Below, one piece after another: positions 1 to 7,897 of a stretch of 64,000 nucleotides of DNA. Location: assembly GCA_963833885.1 (NCBI GenBank), contig CAWHZU010000033.1, forward strand, positions 1-64,000. Direction: 5' to 3'. The translations under genes were made by a program, and so were the position numbers. The notes under the pieces are model-generated. The model was not told the origin of the DNA and did not search any database. It saw nothing but the letters and a program-made list of their open reading frames with translations. This DNA comes from JASHPR01 sp963833885. GTDB lineage: Bacteria > Actinomycetota > Actinomycetes > Streptosporangiales > Streptosporangiaceae. Position 1 is the stretch's first letter; each line of letters begins with the position of its first letter.

Positions 1-4
1 GGCG

Positions 5-847
5 TTACTGGGTGCGCGAGGCGGAGGCGACGAAGCGCGAGGTCATGAGGTCTATCAGCTCGCTCTGGGTGATCTTGATGTAGCGGGGCTCCCTGTTTTT
101 CGGCTTGGTCGCGTTCATGGTCACCCGGCCGATTGCCGTGTCCTCGCCTTCGTTGCGCACGAACTCGTTCTCGATCTTCAGGGACCTCTGCCCGAAGCGG
201 AACTGCTGATCAACCCGGACGCGGAGCGCCTCGTCGGGCGTGATCACGTCGGCGAAGAGGAAGGACGCCATCCGGATGAACTGCTGGTGCACGGTCCGCA
301 GCGTGTAGGAGCGGGTGCCCGCCTCGATGTTGTTTCGCTCGACGAGCAGCACGGACACGTCCCCGCTGTCGGGCGGCTGCACGGCGAGACAGCTTTCCCC
401 GCCGGGGCCTGGTACCCCGGACGGCATCGCGACATCCTTCAGGCCCTCGGTCGTCTCCATGAACATGACCATGCCGCTCTGGAAGCCGCGGCGGTGGAAC
501 CAGCAGGCCAGCCGGTACAGATCGGCCATCGGGCGCATGACCGCCAGCTTGCCGTCGAGGCCGTCGGCGACCACATCCTTCAGGCTCGTCCCGGGCGGCA
601 GGTTCAGCGTCCCGTCCGCGACGAGCCGGTCGAGCGCGGCCTGCATGGCGGCCTTGCGTGCCTCGCTGTCGAGGCGGCGGAACGCCGACGGCCCATCGGG
701 GCGCGGGTCGAGCGCGCCCCGGGCCGGGTAGGCGCCGGTGACGGCCAGCGCGTCCTCGGGGTACGTGCCGAGGTCCACCTCGCTGCTGTCGCTGACCCTG
801 GCCAGCAGCGCGGCATCGGGCTTGGGCGCCGTCTTCTTGCCGAACAC
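5..847 (-). CDS. Hypothetical protein, 280 aa
   Basis: I do not recognise this protein. The open frame extends upstream into the neighbouring gene, but the likely start is the GTG at 847: a GGGGGA ribosome site lies 8 bases before it, and it sits just behind the stop of the DUF3592-like gene (853), so the two are probably co-transcribed. The product begins with a short basic stretch (VFGKKTAPKPDA). It has no signal peptide or membrane segment, so it is probably cytoplasmic, with mixed alpha/beta composition and a conserved-looking C-terminal half containing YTLRTVHQQF and a basic KPKNREPRY segment. The TAA stop at 5-7 is inside the window, so the gene is complete. Confidence 0.6.
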   Translation of the reverse strand: MFGKKTAPKPDAALLARVSDSSEVDLGTYPEDALAVTGAYPARGALDPRPDGPSAFRRLDSEARKAAMQAALDRLVADGTLNLPPGTSLKDVVADGLDGKLAVMRPMADLYRLACWFHRRGFQSGMVMFMETTEGLKDVAMPSGVPGPGGESCLAVQPPDSGDVSVLLVERNNIEAGTRSYTLRTVHQQFIRMASFLFADVITPDEALRVRVDQQFRFGQRSLKIENEFVRNEGEDTAIGRVTMNATKPKNREPRYIKITQSELIDLMTSRFVASASRTQ

Positions 848-852
848 CGTGC

Positions 853-1338
853 TCAGTCCCCCAGTGCGGCGTTGACCGCGCGCCGGCGACGCCGGCGCCG
901 GCCGATGATGGTGAGCAGGAACGTCACCGGGACCAGCAGGAAGAAAAACGCCCCGACGATCGTCTCGGCCCACGCGGAAGTGGTGTCGCCCACGGCGCTG
1001 GCCAGGCTGACCACATCCGGGCTGCTGGGGTCATAGACCACGGAGAGCCTCTCTCCCTGATAGACGCTGCTGGGGTCGGCGCCGACCGTGCCCTGCACCG
1101 CACGCCCGTCGACCTGATAGCTCACCTGAATGGTGTTCTTGCCGTAGCCGCTGGTCGCGGTCACCCGCGCGACCACCGGCACACCGCTGGTGGCGAGCTC
1201 GTGCTCGTTGACGAAGCCGGAGATGCCGAGGCCGAGCAGCACGGCGCCGTAGATCGTGAGGCCGGCCAGCATGATGATGCCGATCACGGGCCGGCCCGCC
1301 TGCCGAGACGGCGGCGCCTCACCATGCGCGCCGGCCAT
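853..1338 (-). CDS. DUF3592-like two-helix membrane protein, 161 aa
   Basis: Small membrane protein with a hydrophobic helix near residues 18-40 (IGIIMLAGLTIYGAVLLGLG), an external region of about 75 residues, and a second helix near 125-148 followed by a run of arginines (GRRRRRRR) that fixes the C-terminus inside by the positive-inside rule. The external part has the beta-rich pattern of the DUF3592 family (ARVTAT, QVSYQVDG, VVYDPSSPDVV). The family has no defined biochemical role. It lies immediately upstream of the unrecognised 280-aa gene on the same strand. The family call rests on pattern recognition only. Confidence 0.65.
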   Translation of the reverse strand: MAGAHGEAPPSRQAGRPVIGIIMLAGLTIYGAVLLGLGISGFVNEHELATSGVPVVARVTATSGYGKNTIQVSYQVDGRAVQGTVGADPSSVYQGERLSVVYDPSSPDVVSLASAVGDTTSAWAETIVGAFFFLLVPVTFLLTIIGRRRRRRRAVNAALGD

Positions 1339-1421
1339 TCGGATTCGCGCGCCCGCTGTTCAACTGCCCCGCCCTCCGCGTCCTTTCCGCGCCGTTCCCC
1401 GCCCTCCCCACCCGGGCGATA

Positions 1422-2417
1422 CTACGCCGATGGCGGCATTACGGGAGGTTCGGCCACACAACGGTTGCGTTGCCAGCCGAGGCCGGTGATCCCCGCGTCG
1501 ATCTGGTCGCCGTCGGCGAGGAACCGGCGCCAGTGGGCGCCGTTGCCGGCCGGCGACCCGGTCAGGATGAGGTCGCCGGGCTGCAGCGTGGTGATGTGCG
1601 AGGCGTACGAGATCAGCCGGGACACGTCGAAGATCATGTCCTTGGTCGACTCGTCCTGCATCACCTTGCCGTTCAGGCTCAGCGTGATCCGCAGGTCCAT
1701 CGGGTCGGACACGAACACGCTCGGCACCAGCACCGGGCCGGTGGGCAGGAACGTGGGCGCGTTCTTGCTCCGCAGCCAGTCGGTGCCGATCTTCCCCAGG
1801 TCCGGCCGGTAGACCAGGTCACGGGTGGTCACGTCGTTGCAGATCGTGTAGCCGGCGACGTGCCGGAGCGCCTGATCCGGCGGCACCCGCCGGGCCGGGC
1901 GGCCGATCACAGCGGCGAGCTCGAGTTCCCAGTCGTGCTGAGTGCCCCCGGCGGGCAGCACGATGTCATCGAACGCCCCGCACATCGCGCTGGCCAGCCC
2001 GATGAAGAGGTACGGGTCCGTGTTTGCCGCCCGGTGCTCCATGAACGCCGCCGCGTCCGCCCGGACCTGCTCGGTGGTCCGGCCGTCCGCCGGGTCGTGC
2101 TCGGACACGATGATGTCGATGACGTGCTTGCGGTAGTTCGCGCCGCTCTGCAGCAGGTTCCGCGGCTCGACCGGCGGCAGCGCGCGCACCTCGGCAGCGG
2201 GCAGCCAGGTGCCCTGGTCGCGGTCCGCGAGCTCGGCCAGCCTGGGCAGCGCGGTGTCCCAGTCGGCGAGCAGTTCGCGGGTCGATGACGGCAGCCCGTC
2301 GGCGCGCAGGTCGCGGACGCGGGCCGCCGCGATCAGGCCGGGGAACGGCTCACCGCCGGGCGCCGCGAACGTGCCGAGCGCGAACGGGCCGGCCACATCC
2401 CAGTCGGCCAGGGTCAT
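1422..2417 (-). CDS. Fumarylacetoacetate hydrolase (FAH) family protein, 331 aa
   Basis: FAH-superfamily hydrolase/isomerase/decarboxylase, which typically cleaves or isomerises beta-diketo acids formed by aromatic ring cleavage using a divalent metal. Family motifs are in order: NYRKHVIDI, the acidic metal-binding strand DWELELAAVIGR, GYTICNDVTTRDL and the C-terminal GDLILTGSPAGNG. The length is usual for the family. It is the last gene of the minus-strand catabolic operon that starts with the LysR gene at 7784, and it lies 43 bases after the SDR gene. A GGAGGA element precedes the ATG. A second, divergent FAH gene is in the same operon (4746-5699), so the two probably act on different intermediates. 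Substrate unknown. Confidence 0.85.
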   Translation of the reverse strand: MTLADWDVAGPFALGTFAAPGGEPFPGLIAAARVRDLRADGLPSSTRELLADWDTALPRLAELADRDQGTWLPAAEVRALPPVEPRNLLQSGANYRKHVIDIIVSEHDPADGRTTEQVRADAAAFMEHRAANTDPYLFIGLASAMCGAFDDIVLPAGGTQHDWELELAAVIGRPARRVPPDQALRHVAGYTICNDVTTRDLVYRPDLGKIGTDWLRSKNAPTFLPTGPVLVPSVFVSDPMDLRITLSLNGKVMQDESTKDMIFDVSRLISYASHITTLQPGDLILTGSPAGNGAHWRRFLADGDQIDAGITGLGWQRNRCVAEPPVMPPSA

Positions 2418-2460
2418 CGGTCTCGTTCCTCCTCCGGGATGGGGCGCCGCCGGCGCCCGC

Positions 2461-3282
2461 CTAGCCGAGCGTCGTCAGGCCGCCGTCGACGACGATGTTG
2501 GCGCCGGAGATCCACTCCGACTCGTCCGAGGCCAGGAACAGGGCCACCCGGGCGACGTCGTCCGGGCGGCCGACCCGGCCCATCGGGATCCGGTCAAGGA
2601 CCATGCGCCGGAACAGTTCCGGCGGGTTGGAGATCACCGGGTCGGTGGCCGGGGTGTGGATCAGCCCGGGGCTGATCGTGTTGGCCCGGATCCGGTGCCT
2701 GCCGCCCTCGGCCACGAACTGCAGGGTCAGCGCCGCGCAGCCGGCCTTGGCCGCGCTGTGCGCGTTCTGCTCGACGAACTCGACGCCGCGGATCGCCGCG
2801 ATCGAGGAGACGTTGATGATCGACCCGCCGGCCCGCGCGATCAGGTGCGGCCAGGCCGCGCGGGTCACATAGAAGACCGTGTAGAGCTCGTTACGCAGCG
2901 TGAACTCCCAGTCGGGCACGCTGAGCTCGTCAATCGGCGCCATCCGGATCGCCGAGGCGTTGTTGTAGAGCACATCGACGCCCCCGTAGACCGCGGCCGC
3001 CTGGTCCACCCAGGCCGCGGCGGCGTCCGGGTCGCCGAGGTCGACCGGGGCCATGGCGGTCATCTCGCCGCCGGCCTTGACCGCGAGCTCGACGGTTTGC
3101 GCCGACCCGTCCGCGTTGATGTCGCAGCCGACCACGCGGGCGCCCTCGCTGGCGAACAGGACCGCCGCGGCGCGGCCCATCCCGCCGCCGGTGCCGGTGA
3201 TCAGCGCCACCTTGCCCGCGAGGCGTCCCGCTCCGGCCCGGCCGTGGTCACCGGGGGAGTGTGCCTCAGTGCTCGCGGGCAC
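2461..3282 (-). CDS. SDR family oxidoreductase with Tyr-to-His active-site change, 273 aa
   Basis: Classical short-chain dehydrogenase: Rossmann motif TGTGGGMGRA near residue 30, the NNAS motif, NVSSIAAIRG, and a C-terminal GANIVVDGG. The catalytic YxxxK position reads HSAAK, so the usual tyrosine is histidine (codon CAC) while the lysine is kept. The first about 19 residues are polar and poorly conserved, and the GTG at 3282 overlaps the end of the VOC gene by 17 bases, so the true start may be slightly internal. It sits in the aromatic-type catabolic operon between VOC and FAH genes. Likely role: NAD(P)-dependent oxidation or reduction of a pathway intermediate, unless the His change has altered the chemistry. 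Confidence 0.85.
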   Translation of the reverse strand: MPASTEAHSPGDHGRAGAGRLAGKVALITGTGGGMGRAAAVLFASEGARVVGCDINADGSAQTVELAVKAGGEMTAMAPVDLGDPDAAAAWVDQAAAVYGGVDVLYNNASAIRMAPIDELSVPDWEFTLRNELYTVFYVTRAAWPHLIARAGGSIINVSSIAAIRGVEFVEQNAHSAAKAGCAALTLQFVAEGGRHRIRANTISPGLIHTPATDPVISNPPELFRRMVLDRIPMGRVGRPDDVARVALFLASDESEWISGANIVVDGGLTTLG

Positions 3283-3718
3283 GGGAGGCCGTCCGGTCGA
3301 TCAGCTCGATGAGGTTGCCTTCCGGGTCGGCCACGAACGCCATCCGCACCCCGGGCTCGGGCGAGGCACGCGGCGCCATCCGCCCAACGGCACCGGCTGA
3401 TATCAACGCCGCGTGGGCCGCGTCGACATCGGGGATGTCCAGGCACATGTGCCCGTACCCGCGGCGCAGCGCGGCTTCGTCCGGGCTGCCCGGCGGCGGG
3501 TCATGGCGTGCCGATCCGTCCCGCTCGAGCAGCTCGACCCGGTAGCCGCTCGGGCTGAGCAGCATCGCGCCGCGCAGCCCGACGTGCGGGACGTCGAATT
3601 CGAATTCCCGCGCCAGGCCGAGCGCGGCGCAGTACCAGCCGGCGGCCCTGCCCAGGTCGGCGACGGAGATGCCGACGTGGTCGAACGTCCCGGCCGGTGG
3701 CACGGGGCCTGATGTCAT
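3266..3718 (-). CDS. VOC family (glyoxalase/bleomycin-resistance fold) protein, 150 aa
   Basis: Single vicinal-oxygen-chelate protein with two beta-alpha-beta-beta-beta modules. Module 1 begins FDHVGISVADLGRAAGWY. Module 2 contains GHMCLDIPDVDAAH and ends with the metal-binding signature DPEGNLIELID. Such proteins bind a divalent metal and catalyse isomerisation, epimerisation or ring cleavage. The start overlaps the upstream amidohydrolase stop (ATGA), so translation is coupled. In this operon it may isomerise or lactonise a ring-cleavage product, which is inferred from context only. Confidence 0.8.
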   Translation of the reverse strand: MTSGPVPPAGTFDHVGISVADLGRAAGWYCAALGLAREFEFDVPHVGLRGAMLLSPSGYRVELLERDGSARHDPPPGSPDEAALRRGYGHMCLDIPDVDAAHAALISAGAVGRMAPRASPEPGVRMAFVADPEGNLIELIDRTASRAREH

Positions 3719-4749
3719 CTCTGCCTCGCTGTGGTTGTGGTGGCCGCCGGGGACGGCAGGCCGAGCAGCTCACAGGCGTTCTGGCCGCGGATCGCGGCCC
3801 GGTCGCCCTCGCTCAGGCCGGTCGCGGCGTCCAGCCGGGCGAGCGGGTCGTCCACGCCCATGTCGAACGGGTAGTCGGTGCCCAGCACCACCCGGCCGGC
3901 CCCGGCCGCGTCCACCAGGTGCTCGAGCCCGCTGGGCGTGAACACCAGCGAGTCGAACCAGATCTCGCGCAGGTACTCGCTGGGCGGCCGGGCGCAGCCG
4001 CGCGCGTCCGGCCGGACCCGCCAGGCATGATCGGACCGCCCGATGTAGACCGGCAGGTACCCGCCGCCGTGGCAGGCGCACAGCCGCAGCCCGGGATGCC
4101 GGTCCAGCAGCCCCGAGAAGATCAGGTGCGACAGGGCGATCGTGGTCTCGGTCGGCTGGCCGACGACGTTGCCGAGGTAGTGCGCGGCCAGCCGCGGTCC
4201 CAGGCTGGTGCCCCACGGATGGATCAGCACCACGGCGTCCAGTTCCCGCGCCATGGCCCAGAACGGGTCGTGTGCCGGGTCGGCGAGCTCCCGCCCGGCG
4301 ACCGTGGTGGACACGCTGGCGCCGCGCAGGCCAAGAGTCCTGACCGCGTGGCGCAGCTCGGCCGCGGCGAGCTCGGGGTGCTGCAGTGGCACCGTGCCAA
4401 GGCCGGCCAGGCGCTGCGGGGCCTGGGCGCAGAATGCCGCGATGCCCTCGTTGGTCGCCCGGGTGAAGTCGGCGGCCAGCGCCGCGTCGGTCCAGTAGTG
4501 GTGCATGGGCATCGGCCCGACGGCCTGAATGTCGACGCCCATCGCGTCCATGTCCGCCAGCCGCCGGCCGGCGTCGGCCATCAGCGGCACCACCCGGGCC
4601 AGCTGGGCCCGGTTGACCTCGAGGGACTGCTCCGAGTGGGCCGCCTGCTCGGCCGCTATCTCGTCGGCCATGCCGATCGCGCTGGCCACCAGCGCCTCGG
4701 CCGCCGGGACGGCCAGGTGGGCGTGCACGTCAACGACCGGCGAGCTCAC
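3715..4749 (-). CDS. Amidohydrolase family protein, ACMSD-like decarboxylase/hydrolase, 344 aa
   Basis: Metal-dependent TIM-barrel protein of the amidohydrolase_2 / aminocarboxymuconate-semialdehyde decarboxylase group. The metal ligands are visible: HxH in DVHAHL (residues 9 and 11), His in LIHPWGTS, His in CACHGGGYLP and Asp in GTDYPFDMG. Members decarboxylate or hydrolyse carboxylated ring-cleavage or hydroxybenzoate intermediates. The GTG start overlaps the preceding FAH stop (GTGA), and the 3' end overlaps the VOC start, so it is firmly inside the operon. The exact substrate cannot be read from sequence; gamma-resorcylate-type decarboxylases are an alternative within the same superfamily. 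Confidence 0.85.
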   Translation of the reverse strand: MSSPVVDVHAHLAVPAAEALVASAIGMADEIAAEQAAHSEQSLEVNRAQLARVVPLMADAGRRLADMDAMGVDIQAVGPMPMHHYWTDAALAADFTRATNEGIAAFCAQAPQRLAGLGTVPLQHPELAAAELRHAVRTLGLRGASVSTTVAGRELADPAHDPFWAMARELDAVVLIHPWGTSLGPRLAAHYLGNVVGQPTETTIALSHLIFSGLLDRHPGLRLCACHGGGYLPVYIGRSDHAWRVRPDARGCARPPSEYLREIWFDSLVFTPSGLEHLVDAAGAGRVVLGTDYPFDMGVDDPLARLDAATGLSEGDRAAIRGQNACELLGLPSPAATTTTARQR

Positions 4750-5699
4750 CGCTGGTCCTGCGGGGGCCGGCGGCGGGCCTGGGGGATCGGGGAGGCTTCG
4801 GGCGGGCCCTCGACCACCTCATTGCTGATCGTGCCGATGCCCTCGACGGTCATCGTCACCACGTCGCCCGGCTTCAGCGGCGGCGGATCGAGGCTGTCCG
4901 ACCGGCCCCACGCCTCGGCGAGCGAACCGCCCGGGCAGGTGCCCGAGGCGATCACGTCGCCGGCCTTGACCCACGCGGACCGGGACGCGTAGGCGACCAG
5001 CTCGGCAAACGACCAGGCCATGCTCGCCAGCCGGTCGCCGCCCATCCGGACGGAGTTGACCAGCACGGTCATCTCCAGGTCGAGACGGTCACCGGCCTGA
5101 TAGGGCGCCAGCTCGTCGGCGGTCACGATGCACGGGCCCAGGGTGGAAGCGAAATCCTTCCCCTTGGCCGGGCCGAGCCCGCTGCGCATCTCCCTGGACT
5201 GCAGGTCGCGGGCTGACCAGTCGTTCAGGATCGTGTAGCCGGCGATGTGCTCGGCTGCCTGCTTAGGCGTCAGGTCGCGGCCGTCCTGGCCGATGACCGC
5301 GGCGACCTCGAGCTCGTAGTCCAGCAGCTTGCAGCCCGCCGGGATCGGGACCAGGTCGTTGGCGCCGACCACCGCGTGCGGGCTCATGAACATGAAGGTG
5401 GGCTGCTCGTACCAGGACTCGGGGACGCCCTCCTTGCCCTCCACCGCGCGCCGGACGCCCGCCACGTGGGCCTCGAAGCTGACGAAGTCCCGCATGCTCG
5501 GCGGGTGCAGCGGGGGCAGCAGCCGGACCTCCCCGAGGCCGATCTCGGTGCCGGCCGCCGCGGCCGCGGCGCCGCGGCCAGCCTGGCCGGCGGCGAGCAG
5601 GCCGAGCATGGTCAGGTCGTCCGGAAGCGGGCGGACGCCGCGCTCGCCGAGCAGGCCGAGGTGCGGAGCGCCGGCGTGCTCATAGGTGGCGATGCGCAT
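4746..5699 (-). CDS. Fumarylacetoacetate hydrolase (FAH) family protein, second copy, 317 aa
   Basis: FAH-superfamily enzyme with an N-terminal cap (MRIATYEHAG...) and a C-terminal catalytic domain. Motifs: KLLDYELEVAAVIGQDGRD with metal-binding acidic residues, GYTILNDWSARDLQ, KGKDFASTLGP and IASGTCPGGSLAE. It resembles the fumarylacetoacetase/2-hydroxyhepta-2,4-diene-dioate isomerase branch more than the other FAH protein at 1422-2417 does, and the two share little sequence outside the motifs. It starts 9 bases after the ABM gene and overlaps the amidohydrolase start. Probable role: hydrolysis or isomerisation of a ring-opened intermediate. Confidence 0.85.
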   Translation of the reverse strand: MRIATYEHAGAPHLGLLGERGVRPLPDDLTMLGLLAAGQAGRGAAAAAAGTEIGLGEVRLLPPLHPPSMRDFVSFEAHVAGVRRAVEGKEGVPESWYEQPTFMFMSPHAVVGANDLVPIPAGCKLLDYELEVAAVIGQDGRDLTPKQAAEHIAGYTILNDWSARDLQSREMRSGLGPAKGKDFASTLGPCIVTADELAPYQAGDRLDLEMTVLVNSVRMGGDRLASMAWSFAELVAYASRSAWVKAGDVIASGTCPGGSLAEAWGRSDSLDPPPLKPGDVVTMTVEGIGTISNEVVEGPPEASPIPQARRRPPQDQR

Positions 5700-5708
5700 G
5701 GCGGGCCG

Positions 5709-5999
5709 TCACTCGAAGGTCTCGTAGAAACGGCGCTCGCGGCTCTCCAGCTGCGGGATCGCCTGCTCCAGGGCGAGCCGCTGGAAGTGCTCCGACTCGG
5801 CGTGTGCCTTGTAGGCCGCCTCGTCGTCATAGATCTCGAACAGGCGGAACATTCGTGGTACCGCAGGATCGGAGTAGGGCTGGTAGAAGCGGCACCCGGG
5901 CTCGGCCCTGGACAGCGGTGTGAGCTGGCGGATGACGTCGCGGACGAGTTCCTCCTTCCCGGGCTTGGCCGTCCAGACAGCGGAAACCACGTAGGCCAT
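5709..5999 (-). CDS. Antibiotic biosynthesis monooxygenase (ABM) domain protein, 96 aa
   Basis: Small ferredoxin-like ABM/YgiN-type protein. It has the usual opening VVSAVWTAKPGKEELVRDV, the central PGCRFYQPYSDP and the segment EIYDDEAAYKAHAESEHFQ ending near an aromatic FYETFE tail. Family members are dimeric, cofactor-free quinol monooxygenases or small-ligand-binding proteins. A GGAGAGG ribosome site precedes the ATG. It lies between the SDR (12-base gap) and FAH (9-base gap) genes in the same operon, which suggests oxidation of a (hydro)quinol intermediate. That role is inferred. Confidence 0.8.
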   Translation of the reverse strand: MAYVVSAVWTAKPGKEELVRDVIRQLTPLSRAEPGCRFYQPYSDPAVPRMFRLFEIYDDEAAYKAHAESEHFQRLALEQAIPQLESRERRFYETFE

Positions 6000-6011
6000 G
6001 TCGCCTCTCCT

Positions 6012-6806
6012 CTACTTTCCAGTGGTGCCGGGAACCTTGATCGCGTCCGCGATCCCCTTGTGGGACACGTGCGCGGTCATGCCGCCGTCCACGGTGATCT
6101 CGGCGCCGTTAATGTATGCCGAATCGTCCGAGAGCAGGAACGCGACCAGCGGCGCGACGTCGCCGGGGGAGCCGATCCGCCCGGCCGGGATCTCGGCGAG
6201 CGCGGCGTCCTTGAACGCCGGCGACGCGCCGTCCATCATCGGCGTGTCGACCAGGCCGGGCATGATCGCGTTGGCGCGGATGCCCTGGCCGGCCAGGTCC
6301 AGCGAGGCGGTGCGGGTCAGCCCGCGCAGCGCCCACTTGCTCGCGGTGTACGCCGCCGCCACGTGCCCGCTCAGTGCGGCCACCGAGCACACGTTGACGA
6401 TGGAGCCGCCGTCGGCCATCAGCGGCACCAGCGCCTGGATGCCGAGCAATGGCCCGGTCACGTTGACGTCGAAGGCCCGCCGCCAGGCGTCCAGCGGGAC
6501 GGTCGGCAGCCGGTCCCGCCCCGCGATCCCGGCGTTGTTCACCAGCCCGTGCACCACGCCGTAGGCGTCGGCGGCCAGTCTCGCCACCGCGTCCCAGTCG
6601 TCCGGGCTGGTCACGTCGAGGTGCTGGTAGCGGGCTTGCGTGCCCGCGCCGTCGGCCAGCCCGCTCACCACGGCGCTGCCGAGGTCGTCGAGCACGTCGG
6701 TGGCGATGACCCTGGCGCCCTCCGCGGCCAGCAGCGCGACCTCCGCGGCTCCCTGGCCGCGGGCAGCACCGGTCACCACCACGACCTTGCCGGCCAACCT
6801 GCCCAT
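6012..6806 (-). CDS. SDR family oxidoreductase, 264 aa
   Basis: Classical NAD(P)-dependent short-chain dehydrogenase: TGAARGQGAAEVALL Rossmann motif near residue 12, NNAG at the end of beta-4, catalytic SVAALSGHVAAAYTASKWAL with intact YxxxK, and the C-terminal INGAEITVDGG. Standard family length. It follows the LysR gene by 21 bases on the same strand and precedes the ABM gene by 12 bases, so it is the first enzymatic gene of the operon. Compare the other SDR of this operon (2461-3282), whose Tyr is replaced by His. Confidence 0.85.
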   Translation of the reverse strand: MGRLAGKVVVVTGAARGQGAAEVALLAAEGARVIATDVLDDLGSAVVSGLADGAGTQARYQHLDVTSPDDWDAVARLAADAYGVVHGLVNNAGIAGRDRLPTVPLDAWRRAFDVNVTGPLLGIQALVPLMADGGSIVNVCSVAALSGHVAAAYTASKWALRGLTRTASLDLAGQGIRANAIMPGLVDTPMMDGASPAFKDAALAEIPAGRIGSPGDVAPLVAFLLSDDSAYINGAEITVDGGMTAHVSHKGIADAIKVPGTTGK

Positions 6807-6827
6807 GCGGGGGATGCTAGGGCCGGG

Positions 6828-7784
6828 TCAGCCCGGTGCGGAAATCGCCGCTGGGGATACCTGGCATGCCGGGCCTCCGGCGGCCTCGGTGCCGGCCAGG
6901 CCCCGCATCAGGCCGAGCAGCCAGCGGTGGCCCGGATCGGCCTCCCTCGTCGGGTGCCACCACACGGCCTCCACGATGTCGACGTCGCCGAACGGCGGTT
7001 CCACGATCGTCACCCGCGCCACGTCGGCGACGCGGCGCGCCAGCAGTTCCGGGAGCACGGCCACCAGGTCGGTGCCGGCCACGACAAACGGCAGCGACAG
7101 CCAGCCGACGGAACTGACCCTGGGGTTCTGCCGGATGCCCTTCGCGCTCAGCGCGCGGTCCAGCGGGGTGAGGTTCGGGCCGAAGTTCGCGACCGCGTGC
7201 GGCAGGTCCTGGAAGTCCTCCAGGCTCAGCCTGCCGCCGGACAGCCGCTCGTGCGCCGGGTCGGTCACGCAGACGAACCGGTCGTGGAACAACACCGCGC
7301 TCTGCCCGGGGAACCCGCAGCCCAGCGGGCCGACCAGGATGTCGTACCGCAGCAGGCCGCGATCGGAGACGTGCATATCCCACGGGATGGGGCCGAACTC
7401 GACCCGGACATGCGGCGCAAGTCTGGAGATCTGCCGCAGCAGCGGCTCGCTGATGACGGCAAACGCGTAATCGGACAATGTGATCGAAAAGGTGCGGTCG
7501 GACGTGGCCGCGTCGAACTCGTCGCGCAGCGCCAGCGCCTGCTCGATCATCGGCACGGTCTGCTCGACCAGCGGCAGCAGCGACCGGGCGAACGGCGTGA
7601 GCTCATAGTCCCGGCCGACCCGGACCAGCAGGTCATCCCGGTAGTGCCGGCGCAGCCGGGCCAGCGCGGTGCTCATGGCCGGCTGTGCCATGCCGATCCG
7701 TTCCCCGGCGCGGGTGACGTTCGCCTCCTCCAGCATCGCGCGCAGCGCGATGAGCAGATTCAGGTCCATCCCGGCGACCGTCAT
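6828..7784 (-). CDS. LysR family transcriptional regulator, 318 aa
   Basis: N-terminal winged helix-turn-helix (MDLNLLIALRAMLEEANV, then ERIGMAQPAMSTALARLRR) and a C-terminal periplasmic-binding-protein-like effector domain, most like the NodD/NahR/LinR group. The start is set at 7784: an AGGAGG (7791-7796) stands 6 bases upstream, whereas an upstream in-frame start has no such site. It is transcribed toward the catabolic genes with a 21-base gap, so it is probably the first gene of that operon and its regulator. It is divergent from a paralogous LysR gene at 7898. Confidence 0.9.
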   Translation of the reverse strand: MTVAGMDLNLLIALRAMLEEANVTRAGERIGMAQPAMSTALARLRRHYRDDLLVRVGRDYELTPFARSLLPLVEQTVPMIEQALALRDEFDAATSDRTFSITLSDYAFAVISEPLLRQISRLAPHVRVEFGPIPWDMHVSDRGLLRYDILVGPLGCGFPGQSAVLFHDRFVCVTDPAHERLSGGRLSLEDFQDLPHAVANFGPNLTPLDRALSAKGIRQNPRVSSVGWLSLPFVVAGTDLVAVLPELLARRVADVARVTIVEPPFGDVDIVEAVWWHPTREADPGHRWLLGLMRGLAGTEAAGGPACQVSPAAISAPG

Positions 7785-7897
7785 GCCGCACCTCCTCCCC
7801 TTGCATGATCCCATCGGTTAAGACCAGGTGACCAGGTCGTTGCCGGGCTGTTGCCGATATGCTCGCCGCTACGACGGCCATGACGGGGCGGTGCGGT
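7785..7897. promoter_or_regulatory. Divergent promoter region between two LysR genes
   Basis: This 113-base gap must hold both promoters of the divergently transcribed LysR genes. It contains a tandem GACCAGGT GACCAGGT (7822-7837), a plausible regulator-binding element. No clear -35/-10 pair could be assigned by eye. Confidence 0.4.

Noticed and set aside
5247..7808. Very long plus-strand open frame (853 codons) opposite the catabolic operon
   Set aside because: It lies fully antisense to well-supported genes with family motifs and has Arg/Gly/Pro/Ala-rich, motif-free translation. Long antisense frames are expected at this G+C content.
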